The notes: generated by a model not told the origin, from the letters alone. Positions 23,239 to 31,002 are shown, counted from the first letter of the stretch. The stretch is DNA of 40,890 nucleotides from an uncultured Lachnospiraceae bacterium (GCA_949893755.1 CATLCV010000018.1:1-40890), one strand, 5' to 3'. Numbers and translations: made by a program.

Positions 23239-23244
23239 ACGATA

Positions 23245-23290
23245 GGTAACGGACATATTCTTTGGCGAGAACTCCGTTACCTTTTTATTT
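23245..23290 (+). terminator. hairpin with T-tract on the plus strand
   Basis: GGTAACGGA (23245-23253) pairs with TCCGTTACC (23273-23281) and is followed by TTTTTATTT. It has terminator form for the plus strand only, although the neighbouring genes are on the minus strand. It could block antisense transcription or act as a leader structure. Confidence 0.55.
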
Positions 23291-23313
23291 GTCATATTAA
23301 TTTAATTTTTCTG

Positions 23314-23613
23314 TTATACAGGCTGATTGAAAAATTTCGAAAGCCTGATACCATCCGATATCCCCTGTATATACGCCTGTTCCATATAGTCAGTTCCGGC
23401 CGCGTTTTCAATATCTCCAAACTCTTCTATCGCGTCCATAGCTTCCCTGCTCAAACCTAATTTTTCGATTTTCTCAAATTCATTATGTATCTTTTCCTGA
23501 TTGTTCTTATATTCGTCTGAACGCCTATAGTCCAGCATATTGTCCTCTCGGAATTTGCACAAAAGTGCTTTCAAACGGTCTTCCCAATCATCCATACTTT
23601 TTAATTCTTCCAT
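23314..23613 (-). CDS. hypothetical small phage protein (DUF6809-like)
   Basis: 99 residues beginning MEELKSMDDWEDRLKALLCKF, with a helical middle (IHNEFEKIEKLGLSREAMDAIEEFGD) and the end YMEQAYIQGISDGIRLSKFF. The pattern (acidic helical start, A-Y-x-Q-G-x-x-D-G-I-R end) resembles the DUF6809 proteins common in Lachnospiraceae mobile elements; function unknown. The ATG at 23613 overlaps the stop of the upstream regulator (TGATG), with GGAGG ahead of it, so the two are translated together. Confidence 0.65.
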   Translation of the reverse strand: MEELKSMDDWEDRLKALLCKFREDNMLDYRRSDEYKNNQEKIHNEFEKIEKLGLSREAMDAIEEFGDIENAAGTDYMEQAYIQGISDGIRLSKFFNQPV

Positions 23614-23837
23614 CACAATTTCCTCCAATACTTTTTTGATAAATCTTCCCTTACCAGCTGATCTATTGTTACATCAAAAAAATCTGCTATACGTATCATC
23701 ATTTCTATACTTGGTTCTCTTTTTCCAGTTTCCCATGAGCTAATGGTTTGTCGCTCTACATAAAATATTTCCGACAGTTCATCTTGATTCATACCGCTCT
23801 TTTTACGAAGGTATCTTATATTTTTTTCTAAGTACAT
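23613..23837 (-). CDS. small XRE-family transcription regulator
   Basis: 74 residues, nearly all helix-turn-helix: IRYLRKKSGMNQDELSEIFYVERQTISSWETGKREPSIEMMIRIADFFDVTIDQLV. The Q-x-x-L-x-x-x-x-x-V-x-x-x-x-I-S-x-W-E-x-G pattern is classic for XRE/Cro. There is no extra ligand domain, so it is a simple DNA-binding regulator, probably acting within the early-to-late control region. The start is preceded by AAGGAGGGG. It is AT-richer than the Dam gene upstream. Confidence 0.9.
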   Translation of the reverse strand: MYLEKNIRYLRKKSGMNQDELSEIFYVERQTISSWETGKREPSIEMMIRIADFFDVTIDQLVREDLSKKYWRKL

Positions 23838-23851
23838 ATATTTCCCCTCCT

Positions 23852-24658
23852 TTAAATCTGCATAGTAATCTGCTCCGCTTCCAGATCATAGTTCATCCAC
23901 AATGTCTCCACCCGCCGCAGGTTATTCTGTGCCCTGGCCGCAACCTGCACTTTCTTCCATTTCCCCAGATAGAAGTCGTATAATTCGCAGTCATAGCCGG
24001 ATATCATCACCTTTGCCTTGCTGCTGGTTACCATCTCCAGCAGCTCTATATGATCCTGGTCTGTCATCTCGTGCCTGTACTGCTTCCTCCCTGTCCTGGT
24101 TGACCACACATAGGGCGGATCCAGATACATCAGCACATTCTCATGGTCAAATGTCCTGATCAGCTCCAGCGCCGGGCAGTTCTCGATCTGCACCTGTTTC
24201 AGTCTTATGGCCATCTCTGCGATAGACTCCGGCAGTTCGTTCCAGTATTTGACAGCATATGCGCTTTCCCGGCCGTACACGTCCTTTTTCCATCCGCAGT
24301 CCCCATTCATCCTGAAGCCGTGGCTCTGCATAGACTTGATTGCGAAACATGCGGCGCGCTCCACCGAATCTTCCGGATCCTCCCGGACAGCTTCGTCATA
24401 TACTTGCCTTGCGTATGGCGTATAGGTGATCCGTTCCCGCAGCTTCTCCCGGCTTTCAGGATCCTGGATCACCCGGAAGAAGTTCACCACTTCCCCGTCT
24501 AAGTCGTTGACTGTCTCGATCGGGGCCGGCTGCTTTGCAAACAGTACCGCTCCGCATCCGAAGTATGGCTCCAGGTAGCTGTGGTGGGGCGGCATATGTT
24601 TGATGATCCAGGAGGCGATCCGCTTCTTGCCTCCTGGGTAATGTAACACTGATCGCAT
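23852..24658 (-). CDS. DNA adenine methylase (Dam/D12 class)
   Basis: 268 residues; transfers methyl groups from S-adenosylmethionine to N6 of adenine. Motif I is YPGGKKRIASWIIKHMP at the start and FGCGAVLF at about 34-41; the catalytic DPPY is in LMYLDPPYVWSTR at about 180. The order (X-I-TRD-IV) is that of D12/Dam enzymes. No restriction partner is next to it, so it is an orphan methylase that may protect phage DNA or time transcription. The target sequence cannot be read from the protein. The start at 24658 is preceded by GGGAGGGG. Confidence 0.95.
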   Translation of the reverse strand: MRSVLHYPGGKKRIASWIIKHMPPHHSYLEPYFGCGAVLFAKQPAPIETVNDLDGEVVNFFRVIQDPESREKLRERITYTPYARQVYDEAVREDPEDSVERAACFAIKSMQSHGFRMNGDCGWKKDVYGRESAYAVKYWNELPESIAEMAIRLKQVQIENCPALELIRTFDHENVLMYLDPPYVWSTRTGRKQYRHEMTDQDHIELLEMVTSSKAKVMISGYDCELYDFYLGKWKKVQVAARAQNNLRRVETLWMNYDLEAEQITMQI

Positions 24659-24671
24659 CCGCGTCCCCTCC

Positions 24672-24959
24672 CTACTGAACCAAACATACAGAACAGGAAC
24701 ATTTCATAGCTTTTTGCACATCCTTTTCACTGACTCTGTTGAATTCTATGGCGATATACCCATGCCTCTCCAAATGTGCAATGCAGCGTTCCACACTGCT
24801 CTGCTTCACCTCTTCCAGCGGGCACCATTCCGGTCTGCATTTATTTTCCCGGTATTCGTTCACGTCTTTTCCGGTCGCCTGGCAGTGGTCAGTTAAATCC
24901 CGGATCATACAATCCCTGCAATCTTCCGGCGTGTCGATGATCAATACTGATTTACTCAT
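24672..24959 (-). CDS. Cys-rich small early protein
   Basis: 95 residues from MSKSVLIIDTPEDCRDC, start chosen because AAGGATGGAG lies upstream and the longer frame is not coding-like. Cysteines fall in pairs (DCRDCMI, DHC, KCRPEWCPLEE) and at the end (CSCSVC), which suggests metal binding. The middle (VERCIAHLERHGYIAIEFNRV) may be a small alpha-beta unit. Similar Cys-rich proteins are frequent in early regions of Lachnospiraceae phages; the role is unknown. The gene overlaps its neighbour by 8 bp. Confidence 0.7.
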   Translation of the reverse strand: MSKSVLIIDTPEDCRDCMIRDLTDHCQATGKDVNEYRENKCRPEWCPLEEVKQSSVERCIAHLERHGYIAIEFNRVSEKDVQKAMKCSCSVCLVQ

Positions 24960-25218
24960 GCTCTCCATCCTTCCTGAACAGCTGTTCCACACATTCCCTG
25001 ATATTGTCCAATGTCCTCTTTCCGACCCCTCTTGCCCTCGCAACCGCGGCCATAACCTCTTCCAGGTCCACTCCCGGCACGCTCTCCCTGCCGTCCTCAT
25101 ATCCGTACTTGTACAGGTCTGTACAGAACCCGGCAAACTGCTGGCGGTCATATTTCTTGACATTCTTGTATACTTCCCTGGTAATCTCCGGCATAATGCC
25201 CTTTTTATTCCTGTTCAT
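24952..25218 (-). CDS. hypothetical early phage protein
   Basis: 88 residues from MNRNKKGIMPEITREVYKNVKKYDRQQFAGFCTDLYKYGYEDGRES. The second half (VDLEEVMAAVARARGVGKRTLDNIRECVEQLF) looks like a small helical DNA-binding unit (GVGKRTLDNI recalls a helix-turn-helix or HhH turn). No firm family. The start overlaps the end of the upstream gene by 14 bp. A longer in-frame start (to 25281) is possible but lacks a ribosome binding site. Confidence 0.6.
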   Translation of the reverse strand: MNRNKKGIMPEITREVYKNVKKYDRQQFAGFCTDLYKYGYEDGRESVPGVDLEEVMAAVARARGVGKRTLDNIRECVEQLFRKDGEHE

Positions 25219-25459
25219 GATCTTTTCTTCGTTTCGTTTGTTCTGGCGATTTCCCTGCTTTATGTTCATCCGGCCACACATCGCCCCATTCCAGTTTTAC
25301 ACCGCATTCATTACAGAACTTATGATAGCTCCGGACAAGATTGCCACATCTGCACTGGCCAACCCTGCAGCCAACTCCTTTGTTTTCTCCCATGTATTCC
25401 GGATGCACGATATCATCTACTGCATTCATCAATTCTTCCGCTGTGGTACTCTTTTTCAA
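25205..25459 (-). CDS. zinc-ribbon early protein
   Basis: 84 residues from a TTG at 25459, chosen because AAGGAGG lies upstream at the end of the previous gene. The middle has a zinc-ribbon pattern: C-R-C-G-N-L-V-R-S-Y-H-K-F-C-N-E-C-G. The N-terminal helix (TTAEELMNAVDDIVHPEYM) precedes it and a basic tail follows (KSPEQTKRRKDHEQE). It is likely a small nucleic-acid or protein-binding factor; the specific role is unknown. Confidence 0.65.
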   Translation of the reverse strand: MKKSTTAEELMNAVDDIVHPEYMGENKGVGCRVGQCRCGNLVRSYHKFCNECGVKLEWGDVWPDEHKAGKSPEQTKRRKDHEQE

Positions 25460-25460
25460 T

Positions 25461-25961
25461 TCACATTTCCTCCTTCGCATTGACCGGCGCGCCCTTCTCG
25501 TACTTGTCGCAGTCCTCCACATCGCATCCCCGGGTACGCTTCGTTCCGGATTTTAGCGCGTATTCGCATTTAATCCCTGAGTTTTTCTGGTTGTAAGTAG
25601 CCGCCCTGTATCTGCAGGTCTTACACAGATGACGGTCAGCATTCTTCCCCTTTGTTTCCGCCAGCTGATCCCGAATCTTCTTTGCGGCCATTTGGACTGT
25701 GCTGTATTTGATCCCGGTCTTTTTCGCGATCTCCGAATTAGGAAGCCCCTGCCTCACATATGGCTCGATGATATCCCCGGCAGTCTTCCGCTTCGGTTTT
25801 ACCCTCTGCACATCCACTTTTATCGGTTTCTCAGTTTTGCCTGGCTCCTGATCTGCTGGAGGGGTCTCCGTTTCCGTCTCCCCCCCCTGGCAATGCTGGA
25901 GGATCTTCTCCTCGTAATCCTCCCCGGCTTCCAGCTCCACGTTGATAAAAATATACCGCAT
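25461..25961 (-). CDS. HTH plus Cys-rich domain protein, probably the 3' part of a frameshifted gene
   Basis: 166 residues if read from the ATG at 25961, which lacks a good ribosome binding site. After NVELEAGEDYEEKILQHCQ comes a linker rich in Glu/Thr/Pro, then a helix-turn-helix (AGDIIEPYVRQGLPNSEIAKKTGIKYSTVQMAAKKIRDQL) and a Cys-rich end (HLCKTCRYRA..KCEY..GCDVEDCDKY). The start fits in sense directly onto the open frame of the gene at 25831-26091 if one base is removed from the A5 run at 25947-25951. The two are therefore probably one gene with a one-base shift. The HTH end may bind phage DNA. Confidence 0.6.
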   Translation of the reverse strand: MRYIFINVELEAGEDYEEKILQHCQGGETETETPPADQEPGKTEKPIKVDVQRVKPKRKTAGDIIEPYVRQGLPNSEIAKKTGIKYSTVQMAAKKIRDQLAETKGKNADRHLCKTCRYRAATYNQKNSGIKCEYALKSGTKRTRGCDVEDCDKYEKGAPVNAKEEM

Positions 25962-26091
25962 CGTCCGGAAGCAGGTCAGAAATGTGTACAAACCGCATTC
26001 CCCCATCCGCCATTTTGACGGCTGCCATTATACCCTCGTTGCCGTTCAGGAATGCTTTCAATGCCTCTTCCCGTGTGTTCTCAACTAACAT
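25831..26091 (-). CDS. 5' part of the probable frameshifted early gene
   Basis: Reads MLVENTREEALKAFLNGNEGIMAAVKMADGGMRFVHISDLLPDDAVYF in a good coding frame from a start preceded by AGGAGG. After that the frame turns into low-quality Gly/Arg-rich residues (YQRGAGSRGGLRGEDPP), the usual sign of an out-of-frame read. Coding quality continues instead in the frame of 25461-25961. The real extent of this product is about 26091 to 25950. The short first domain (helix then beta) is common in phage early proteins of this type. Confidence 0.6.
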   Translation of the reverse strand: MLVENTREEALKAFLNGNEGIMAAVKMADGGMRFVHISDLLPDDAVYFYQRGAGSRGGLRGEDPPALPGGGDGNGDPSSRSGARQN

Positions 26092-26255
26092 GATTTTTTC
26101 CTCCTGCACTTCATCCCTTTGTGGAAATACAGCTTTGTATGCCGCCTTGTCTGGATATAATCATACTCCCCGACAATCATTTCACCGCATCTCTCGCAGA
26201 TCTTCACGTCTTCCACCCTGGCTTCATTCCGTGGAATGTTATTGTCTTTTATCAA
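26085..26255 (-). CDS. small zinc-finger-like protein
   Basis: 56 residues from a TTG at 26255, which overlaps the end of the upstream gene and follows GAGAGG. The sequence has VEDVKICERCGEMIVGEYDY and RHTKLYFHKGMKCRRKKSC, giving a C-x-x-C...H...C pattern. A shorter reading from an internal GTG is possible. It overlaps the next gene start by 7 bp. It is a likely small zinc-binding protein of the early operon; the role is unknown. Confidence 0.55.
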   Translation of the reverse strand: MIKDNNIPRNEARVEDVKICERCGEMIVGEYDYIQTRRHTKLYFHKGMKCRRKKSC

Positions 26256-26448
26256 TCCTCTCAACCTCGCTTATCACAGCTGCTATCATTTCCTTGGCGA
26301 AGGGCTGCTTCCCATACTTCGCGTACAGCCCATCCGCCTCCTCAACGAGTGGCTCCCACATTTCTCTGCCTTTATCCTTGCCGTAATACTTCCGGTACAG
26401 TCCCCAGCTGTCTCGGAACAGCCTCGCAGCTTCCAGAAAAGCCATCAT
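26239..26448 (-). CDS. hypothetical small helical protein
   Basis: 69 residues, MMAFLEAARLFRDSWGLYRKYYGKDKGREMWEPLVEEADGLYAKYG then QPFAKEMIAAVISEVERID. All helical, with a K-Y-Y-G/K-Y-G pattern known from small phage proteins found next to RusA genes. The ATG overlaps the RusA stop (ATGA), so translation is coupled. No assigned function. Confidence 0.7.
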   Translation of the reverse strand: MMAFLEAARLFRDSWGLYRKYYGKDKGREMWEPLVEEADGLYAKYGKQPFAKEMIAAVISEVERIDKRQ

Positions 26449-26843
26449 AGTTTTTCGATCCGGATATAGATCCCCGGGAGCTCGGCCCAGAACTTTTCCA
26501 CAAGCTCGGATGCCACCAGCGCATCATCATCCCAGAAACCGACCAGCGTCATACAGTCCTTCAGGAGCTTCTGCAGGTTGTCCGTGTCCGGCCGGCTTGT
26601 TTTATATTCACCGTCCCCATGGCGTTCCTTCGGGAAGCACCATCTTGTGATCAGACGGATACCATGATGATACGGCTCCTCTGGCACGTGCTGTCCCAAA
26701 TAAGCAGTCAGCTTCTGCCTTGCGCTTTTCAGCTCCTGCGGCTCATAGAATACAGGTTTGCCATTTATCACATGCACCTTCTTTTCCTGATGGGTGACGG
26801 TCGGGGGAACCATCGCCATAAAAAACTCATTCAGCGCTATCAT
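26445..26843 (-). CDS. rusA: RusA-family Holliday junction resolvase
   Basis: 132 residues; cuts four-way DNA junctions made during phage recombination and replication. The family core is clear: KTSRPDTDNLQKLLKDCMTLVGFWDDDALVASELVEKFW, where the paired Asp residues (D-T-D-N and W-D-D-D) bind the metal. The N-terminal part (FFMAMVPPTVTHQEKKVHV) is the usual RusA start. The ATG at 26843 has AGGAG eight bases upstream. It lies beside replication genes, as in many temperate phages. Confidence 0.92.
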   Translation of the reverse strand: MIALNEFFMAMVPPTVTHQEKKVHVINGKPVFYEPQELKSARQKLTAYLGQHVPEEPYHHGIRLITRWCFPKERHGDGEYKTSRPDTDNLQKLLKDCMTLVGFWDDDALVASELVEKFWAELPGIYIRIEKL

Positions 26844-27012
26844 AATCAACTCCTATTTCGCGACTTTATCACATTAAAGTGTGAAATCATCTTTTTTTAT
26901 TGCCTCCGTCATGGAGAGGGGGAAGGGAACGGGCGGGCTCTGCTTATGGCCCGTCCATTCCTACCCCCATGACCACGCATTGCGGGGGAAATATTTTACC
27001 CTTTAGGGTATA
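26844..27012. other. intergenic stretch between RusA and the hairpin array
   Basis: No gene longer than a dozen codons is seen. It contains a palindrome TCACA..TGTGA at 26869-26884 close to the RusA start, which could be an operator. A GC-rich stretch with ACGGGC/GCCCGT arms and a TACCC-TTT-AGGGTA hairpin follow nearer the array. Together with 27013-27178 this is the longest gene-free interval in the early region. Confidence 0.5.
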
Positions 27013-27191
27013 GGTTTCCCCGCCGGCGGCGGAAACCTGAAATTTAAGGTTTCCCCGTCTGTTTTCTTTATGCGGCGGAAACCTGATTTTAAGGTTTCCC
27101 CGTCATACTATTTCTTACGGGGAATCCTGGATTTTCAGGTTTCCCCGCCACGGTCTCAGACACGGGGAAACCTGATTTTTAAGGTTCCCCC
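27013..27191. repeat. array of five GGGGAAACC-type hairpins beside the primase-helicase gene
   Basis: Five imperfect inverted repeats follow each other at about 35-50 bp intervals. Each has an arm GGAAACCT, a short AT-rich loop (about 8-10 bases, GATTTTA or similar) and an arm AGGTTTCC, usually extended by CCCCG. Clear copies are at 27031-27054, 27077-27099, 27119-27147 (arms GGGGAATCCTG/CAGGTTTCCCC) and 27164-27190. A fifth (GGTTTCC to GGAAACC, with a palindromic CGCCGGCG centre) is at 27013-27037. The last copy overlaps the end of the primase-helicase gene and encodes its final G-E-P. The place beside a replication gene suggests a replication origin or iteron set, or a processed RNA structure. 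Confidence 0.75.
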
Positions 27192-29416
27192 GTCTCCTGT
27201 TTCCGCTTCCTTTTCCTCACTTCTCCGTTTTCACAGGTATATCCCCCGTGCTCTTTTATCCAACCCCGGGCAGTCCTTTCAGAGATCCCAAGGTACTCCG
27301 CGACGTCTTTCACTGTCGGGGTTTCTCCAAAATTGCTGCCCTCGATTGCTTCTTCCAACGCTTTCCTGCGGTCTGCTTTTCGGTTCTGAGAGTTCTTTTT
27401 GATCTTCTCCGCGCCGCGCTGCCACGGCGGTTTTTCCGAATCCGGCTGAATGTCTTTTAGCGCCCCGGATTCATCTTCCCTATGTACAGGATAGTCAAAC
27501 CACAGATTCACAGGCTGGAACTTCGGGAACTCCCTCAGGGTTCCCTCTATGCGCCATGCTGTACGCTGCCGGACTGCCTTGCAGGTCTCCTGGATCTCCT
27601 GATCCAGAATACGGTATTCGGAAGGGCTCAGCGTTTTCCCGCAGTATTGCACCATCGCCAGGCTGCTGCACTGGTCATCCTGTGACAGTTCTTCGTCCAT
27701 CCTCTCCCCATATCCAAATCTTTTTAATGCCCTGACACACTCCGCGCATACGGCCTTATTTTCTTCCTGATTCAATAACGCGTCTGTCGTTTCCAGCTCG
27801 ATCAGGTCCATCAGTGCGTCCGGATCCCGCGCGAATACTCCCGATCCGGATGCCCGGTCCATGGATTTCTTTCCGCCCTGGCTGCCCTTGCTGTGATGAT
27901 GGCAGTAGATCACCGCACAGCCCAGCTCGGTACAGACTTTATCAAACTGATTGCAAAAATTCGCCATCTGGTCCGCGCTGTTTTCATCCCCGGTAATGAC
28001 TTTATAGATCGGGTCGATGATGATCGCAATATAATCCTTCTTTGCAGCCCGTCTGATCAGTTTCGGCGCCAGTTTATCCATGGGGACTGACTTTCCCCTT
28101 AAATTCCAGATATCAATGTTGTGGAGCTGTTCCGGCTCCCACCCGAGCTCCTGGTATACATCTTTAAACCGATGCAGGCAGCTGGAACGGCTCAATTCCA
28201 GGTTTACATACATGACTTTTCCTCTGGTACACTCCCAGTTGATCCACTTCCTGCCTTCAGCAATGGCAATGCACAGCTCGATCAGAAGAAAAGACTTCCC
28301 TGCCTTTGAGGGGCCTGCGATCAGCATTTTGTGGCCCTGGCGCAATACGTCCCGGATCAGGCATGGCTCCAGCTCCGGAAGGCTGCCCCATACACTTTTC
28401 AGGCTCTCCGGTTCCGGAAGGTCATCGTTGATACTTTCGATCCATTCCTTCCACTCATTCCAGGACTCTTTTCCGAGATTCCGGTCTACGATAAACTGTT
28501 TTTTTCCGTTCCTCTCAACGCCTGGAAGCCGTGAAAGCCGGGACGGGTTCTTATTCTGTGTGTCGATTTTTAATCCGTTCTTCTGGCATACGCCGTACAG
28601 ATAATCCACCCGTTTCCTGTATTCGTTATAATCCGCCGCGTCTACCCTTACAATTGCATGCAGGCTCTTCCCTCCGGAATGGACCAGGCAGGCCACCGGC
28701 AGCTCCAGCTCCCGGATGATCGCGTTCTGACGGTCAATTTCCAGTTCGTCCGATTCCACAAGGGCATATTTGAAGTCTGTGACATTGGCTCCTTTTACGT
28801 CTTTCCCATCCAGAGGGTTGAAACGGATCCACGCCCCTGCTTTCGGATCATAATCTCCGAGTACGCTGCCGATATCCCCCTTGCATTTTGACAGCTCCTC
28901 GATCAGTTTGCCTGCCGTCCGGCTGTAGCTTCCCTTATTGGCCGGTATGTAACGTCCGTCTTTTTCCCAGCTCTTCACTACATACCCCACATTTTCAGAA
29001 GCTTCAAACAAGGTTTCCAGATACTGCATGACCTGGGCGGCGGGATCCCATTTTTTAGGCTCCTGTACTTCCTTTTCCTCCACCCAGCTTCTATCTACTA
29101 CAACAAGGCCGTCTGTGCTGACCTCATCATCCCAGTCCAGCTCATGCCACTCATAGGAAGGCCGCCACCCATGTTCCATTGCCATCTGCACGATTGTCCC
29201 AGCCGTGACCGGGGCAGAGGAGCCATGGAAGGACTTCCATTTCTTCTCACACTCTCCCTGATGGTACCGCGCGTCATTGCGGCTCCACTGATCCCAGTCT
29301 GATGCCGTATAGCCTTCATGCTTTAATGCCATGCCCACATTGATCCATTCCTGGTAATCCAGCTCTGCAGGATTGATAGATTTTATGATCTCAATCAGAT
29401 CCGTCCGCTGTTCCAT
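27179..29416 (-). CDS. phage primase-helicase (PriCT-like, AEP-like and RepA-like AAA domains)
   Basis: 745 residues. The N-terminal ~85 (YQEWINVGMALKHEG, ARYHQGECEKKWKSF) match the PriCT-2 type primase helper domain. Residues 180-310 resemble an archaeo-eukaryotic-type primase (VHSGGKSLHAIVRVDA, then NPSRLSRLPG). A RepA-like helicase follows: Walker A GPSKAGKS (368-375), Walker B YIAIIIDPIYK and the CHHHSKG sensor region. The last ~60 residues carry a helix-turn-helix (TVKDVAEYLGISERTARGWIKEHG). It would open and prime the phage origin. The neighbouring hairpin array lies at its 3' end and overlaps its stop codon. It starts at 29416 just after the preceding gene's stop. Confidence 0.9.
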   Translation of the reverse strand: MEQRTDLIEIIKSINPAELDYQEWINVGMALKHEGYTASDWDQWSRNDARYHQGECEKKWKSFHGSSAPVTAGTIVQMAMEHGWRPSYEWHELDWDDEVSTDGLVVVDRSWVEEKEVQEPKKWDPAAQVMQYLETLFEASENVGYVVKSWEKDGRYIPANKGSYSRTAGKLIEELSKCKGDIGSVLGDYDPKAGAWIRFNPLDGKDVKGANVTDFKYALVESDELEIDRQNAIIRELELPVACLVHSGGKSLHAIVRVDAADYNEYRKRVDYLYGVCQKNGLKIDTQNKNPSRLSRLPGVERNGKKQFIVDRNLGKESWNEWKEWIESINDDLPEPESLKSVWGSLPELEPCLIRDVLRQGHKMLIAGPSKAGKSFLLIELCIAIAEGRKWINWECTRGKVMYVNLELSRSSCLHRFKDVYQELGWEPEQLHNIDIWNLRGKSVPMDKLAPKLIRRAAKKDYIAIIIDPIYKVITGDENSADQMANFCNQFDKVCTELGCAVIYCHHHSKGSQGGKKSMDRASGSGVFARDPDALMDLIELETTDALLNQEENKAVCAECVRALKRFGYGERMDEELSQDDQCSSLAMVQYCGKTLSPSEYRILDQEIQETCKAVRQRTAWRIEGTLREFPKFQPVNLWFDYPVHREDESGALKDIQPDSEKPPWQRGAEKIKKNSQNRKADRRKALEEAIEGSNFGETPTVKDVAEYLGISERTARGWIKEHGGYTCENGEVRKRKRKQETGEP

Positions 29417-29418
29417 CC

Positions 29419-31002
29419 TTATGCACCTTCCCTATATTCCGCCGGATTGATCTCCAGCGGGATCCTCCAACCATTGGCTGCGATCCGGTCGATCAGCCTC
29501 TTTGCAGTGTCAAACTGCCATGTCCCCACATGCTGGAAACCTTTCCCTTCCAAAAAACGGATCTGCTTTGGTGTCGTAAGATTTTCCTCTCTACGCTTAT
29601 TCAGCCGATCCAGGATCTTAGCCGCTTTTCCGGCATTGTCGATCTGATCCGGAAGGATCCCCAGCTTTTCCAGAGTCTGCTTCTGTTTATCAGAAGGCGG
29701 CGCCATCTCCCAGCCGAATGCCGGAACATACCCTGACAGATCCTCTGCCTGGATGCTCATTTCAAACTGCAGTGGATCCACCAGTTTCTTTTTTCTTCTC
29801 TTCATCTCTGCCAGCTGCTTCGCAAGTGCTTCCTCACGCTGGGCGATCACATCCTCTGCGGCAGCCTTTTCCGCCTCTTCGATATCCATCGGGCATCCGG
29901 CTGTTTCCAGGTTCTCCGTCATCTTTTTCGCCACTTCTTCATTCTCGCAGATCAGGTGTGCCGGATGGCAGAGTTCATGCCGTTCCGTGTGCCAGAGAAA
30001 ATCCAATAGGAGCAGGTGATCCTTCCCTGGCGCAAGCCGGGTCCCGCGTCCCACCATCTGGCAGTACAGGCTGCGTACCTTTGTGGGGCGCAGCACCGCA
30101 ATGCAATCTACAGACGGGCAGTCCCAGCCTTCTGTCAGGAGCATGGAATTGCAGAGCACGTTATATCTTCCTGCCTCAAAATCCTGTAGGATCTCTGCCC
30201 TGTCCTGACTTTCTCCGTTCACTTCCGCAGCACAGAAACCATTCTCATTCAGGATATCCCGGAACTTCTGGCTTGTCTTTACAAGCGGCAGGAATACCAC
30301 TGTTTTCTTATCCATACAATATTTTTTCATTTCCTCCGCGATCTCGCGCAGGTATGGATCCAGGGCTGTTCCCAGATCCCCCAGCTTAAAATCCCCGGAC
30401 TGCACCCCGACACCTGACAGGTCTACTTTTAAAGGGATCGTGATCGCCTTGATGGGAGACAGATATCCTTCCTTGATTGCTCTGGGCAGTGTATACTCGT
30501 AAGCCAGGCTTTCAAATACACTCCCCAGGTTTTTCATATCCCCGCGGTCAGGCGTAGCTGTCACGCCCAGGATCTTCGCACATGGGAAATGATTTAGCAC
30601 ACGCTGGTAACTGTCAGACACACAATGATGCGCTTCATCGATGATAATGGTTCCGAAAAAATCTTCTGGGAACCGCTCCAGCCGTTTTTCGCGCATCATG
30701 CTCTGCACGGAGCCTACCACGATCCGGAACCAGCTTCCGATGCAGGTCTGCTCCGCCTTTTCTGTAGCACAGCCGAGGCCCGTAGCTTTTGCGATCTTAT
30801 CCGCCGCCTGGTCCAGCAGCTCCCCCCGGTGCGCCAGGATCAATACCCTGTCTCCCTGGCGGACGCATTCTTCTGTTATCTTTGCGAAGACGATGGTTTT
30901 TCCGCAGCCAGTTGGCAGTACAAGCAGGGTTTTCTTCGTCCCATTATCCCAGTTTTCAAAAACTGCTTCTTTTGCTTCTCTCTGATACGGCCTGAGTTCC
31001 AT
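29419..31002 (-). CDS. SF2 DEAD/DEAH-box helicase
   Basis: 527 residues; ATP-driven DNA unwinding or remodelling. Motif I is LPTGCGKT (29-36), motif Ia LILAHRGELLDQAA, motif II IIIDEAHH, motif III VTATPDRGD, and motif VI QMVGRGTRLAPGKD. This is a UvrB/RAD3-like phage helicase of common length. The C-terminal ~110 residues (KQTLEKLGILPDQIDNAGKAAKIL) form an extra helical domain seen in related phage proteins. The ATG overlaps the previous stop (TAATG). Confidence 0.93.
   Translation of the reverse strand: MELRPYQREAKEAVFENWDNGTKKTLLVLPTGCGKTIVFAKITEECVRQGDRVLILAHRGELLDQAADKIAKATGLGCATEKAEQTCIGSWFRIVVGSVQSMMREKRLERFPEDFFGTIIIDEAHHCVSDSYQRVLNHFPCAKILGVTATPDRGDMKNLGSVFESLAYEYTLPRAIKEGYLSPIKAITIPLKVDLSGVGVQSGDFKLGDLGTALDPYLREIAEEMKKYCMDKKTVVFLPLVKTSQKFRDILNENGFCAAEVNGESQDRAEILQDFEAGRYNVLCNSMLLTEGWDCPSVDCIAVLRPTKVRSLYCQMVGRGTRLAPGKDHLLLLDFLWHTERHELCHPAHLICENEEVAKKMTENLETAGCPMDIEEAEKAAAEDVIAQREEALAKQLAEMKRRKKKLVDPLQFEMSIQAEDLSGYVPAFGWEMAPPSDKQKQTLEKLGILPDQIDNAGKAAKILDRLNKRREENLTTPKQIRFLEGKGFQHVGTWQFDTAKRLIDRIAANGWRIPLEINPAEYREGA

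Noticed and set aside
24739-25596. 285-codon plus-strand frame across the small early genes
   Set aside because: It runs antisense through four overlapping minus-strand genes that have their own start signals. The product is low-complexity and has no ribosome binding site.
27013-27191. CRISPR-like repeat array
   Set aside because: The repeats are self-complementary hairpins of different length, the intervals are short and uneven, there are no unique spacers of constant length and no cas gene is present.
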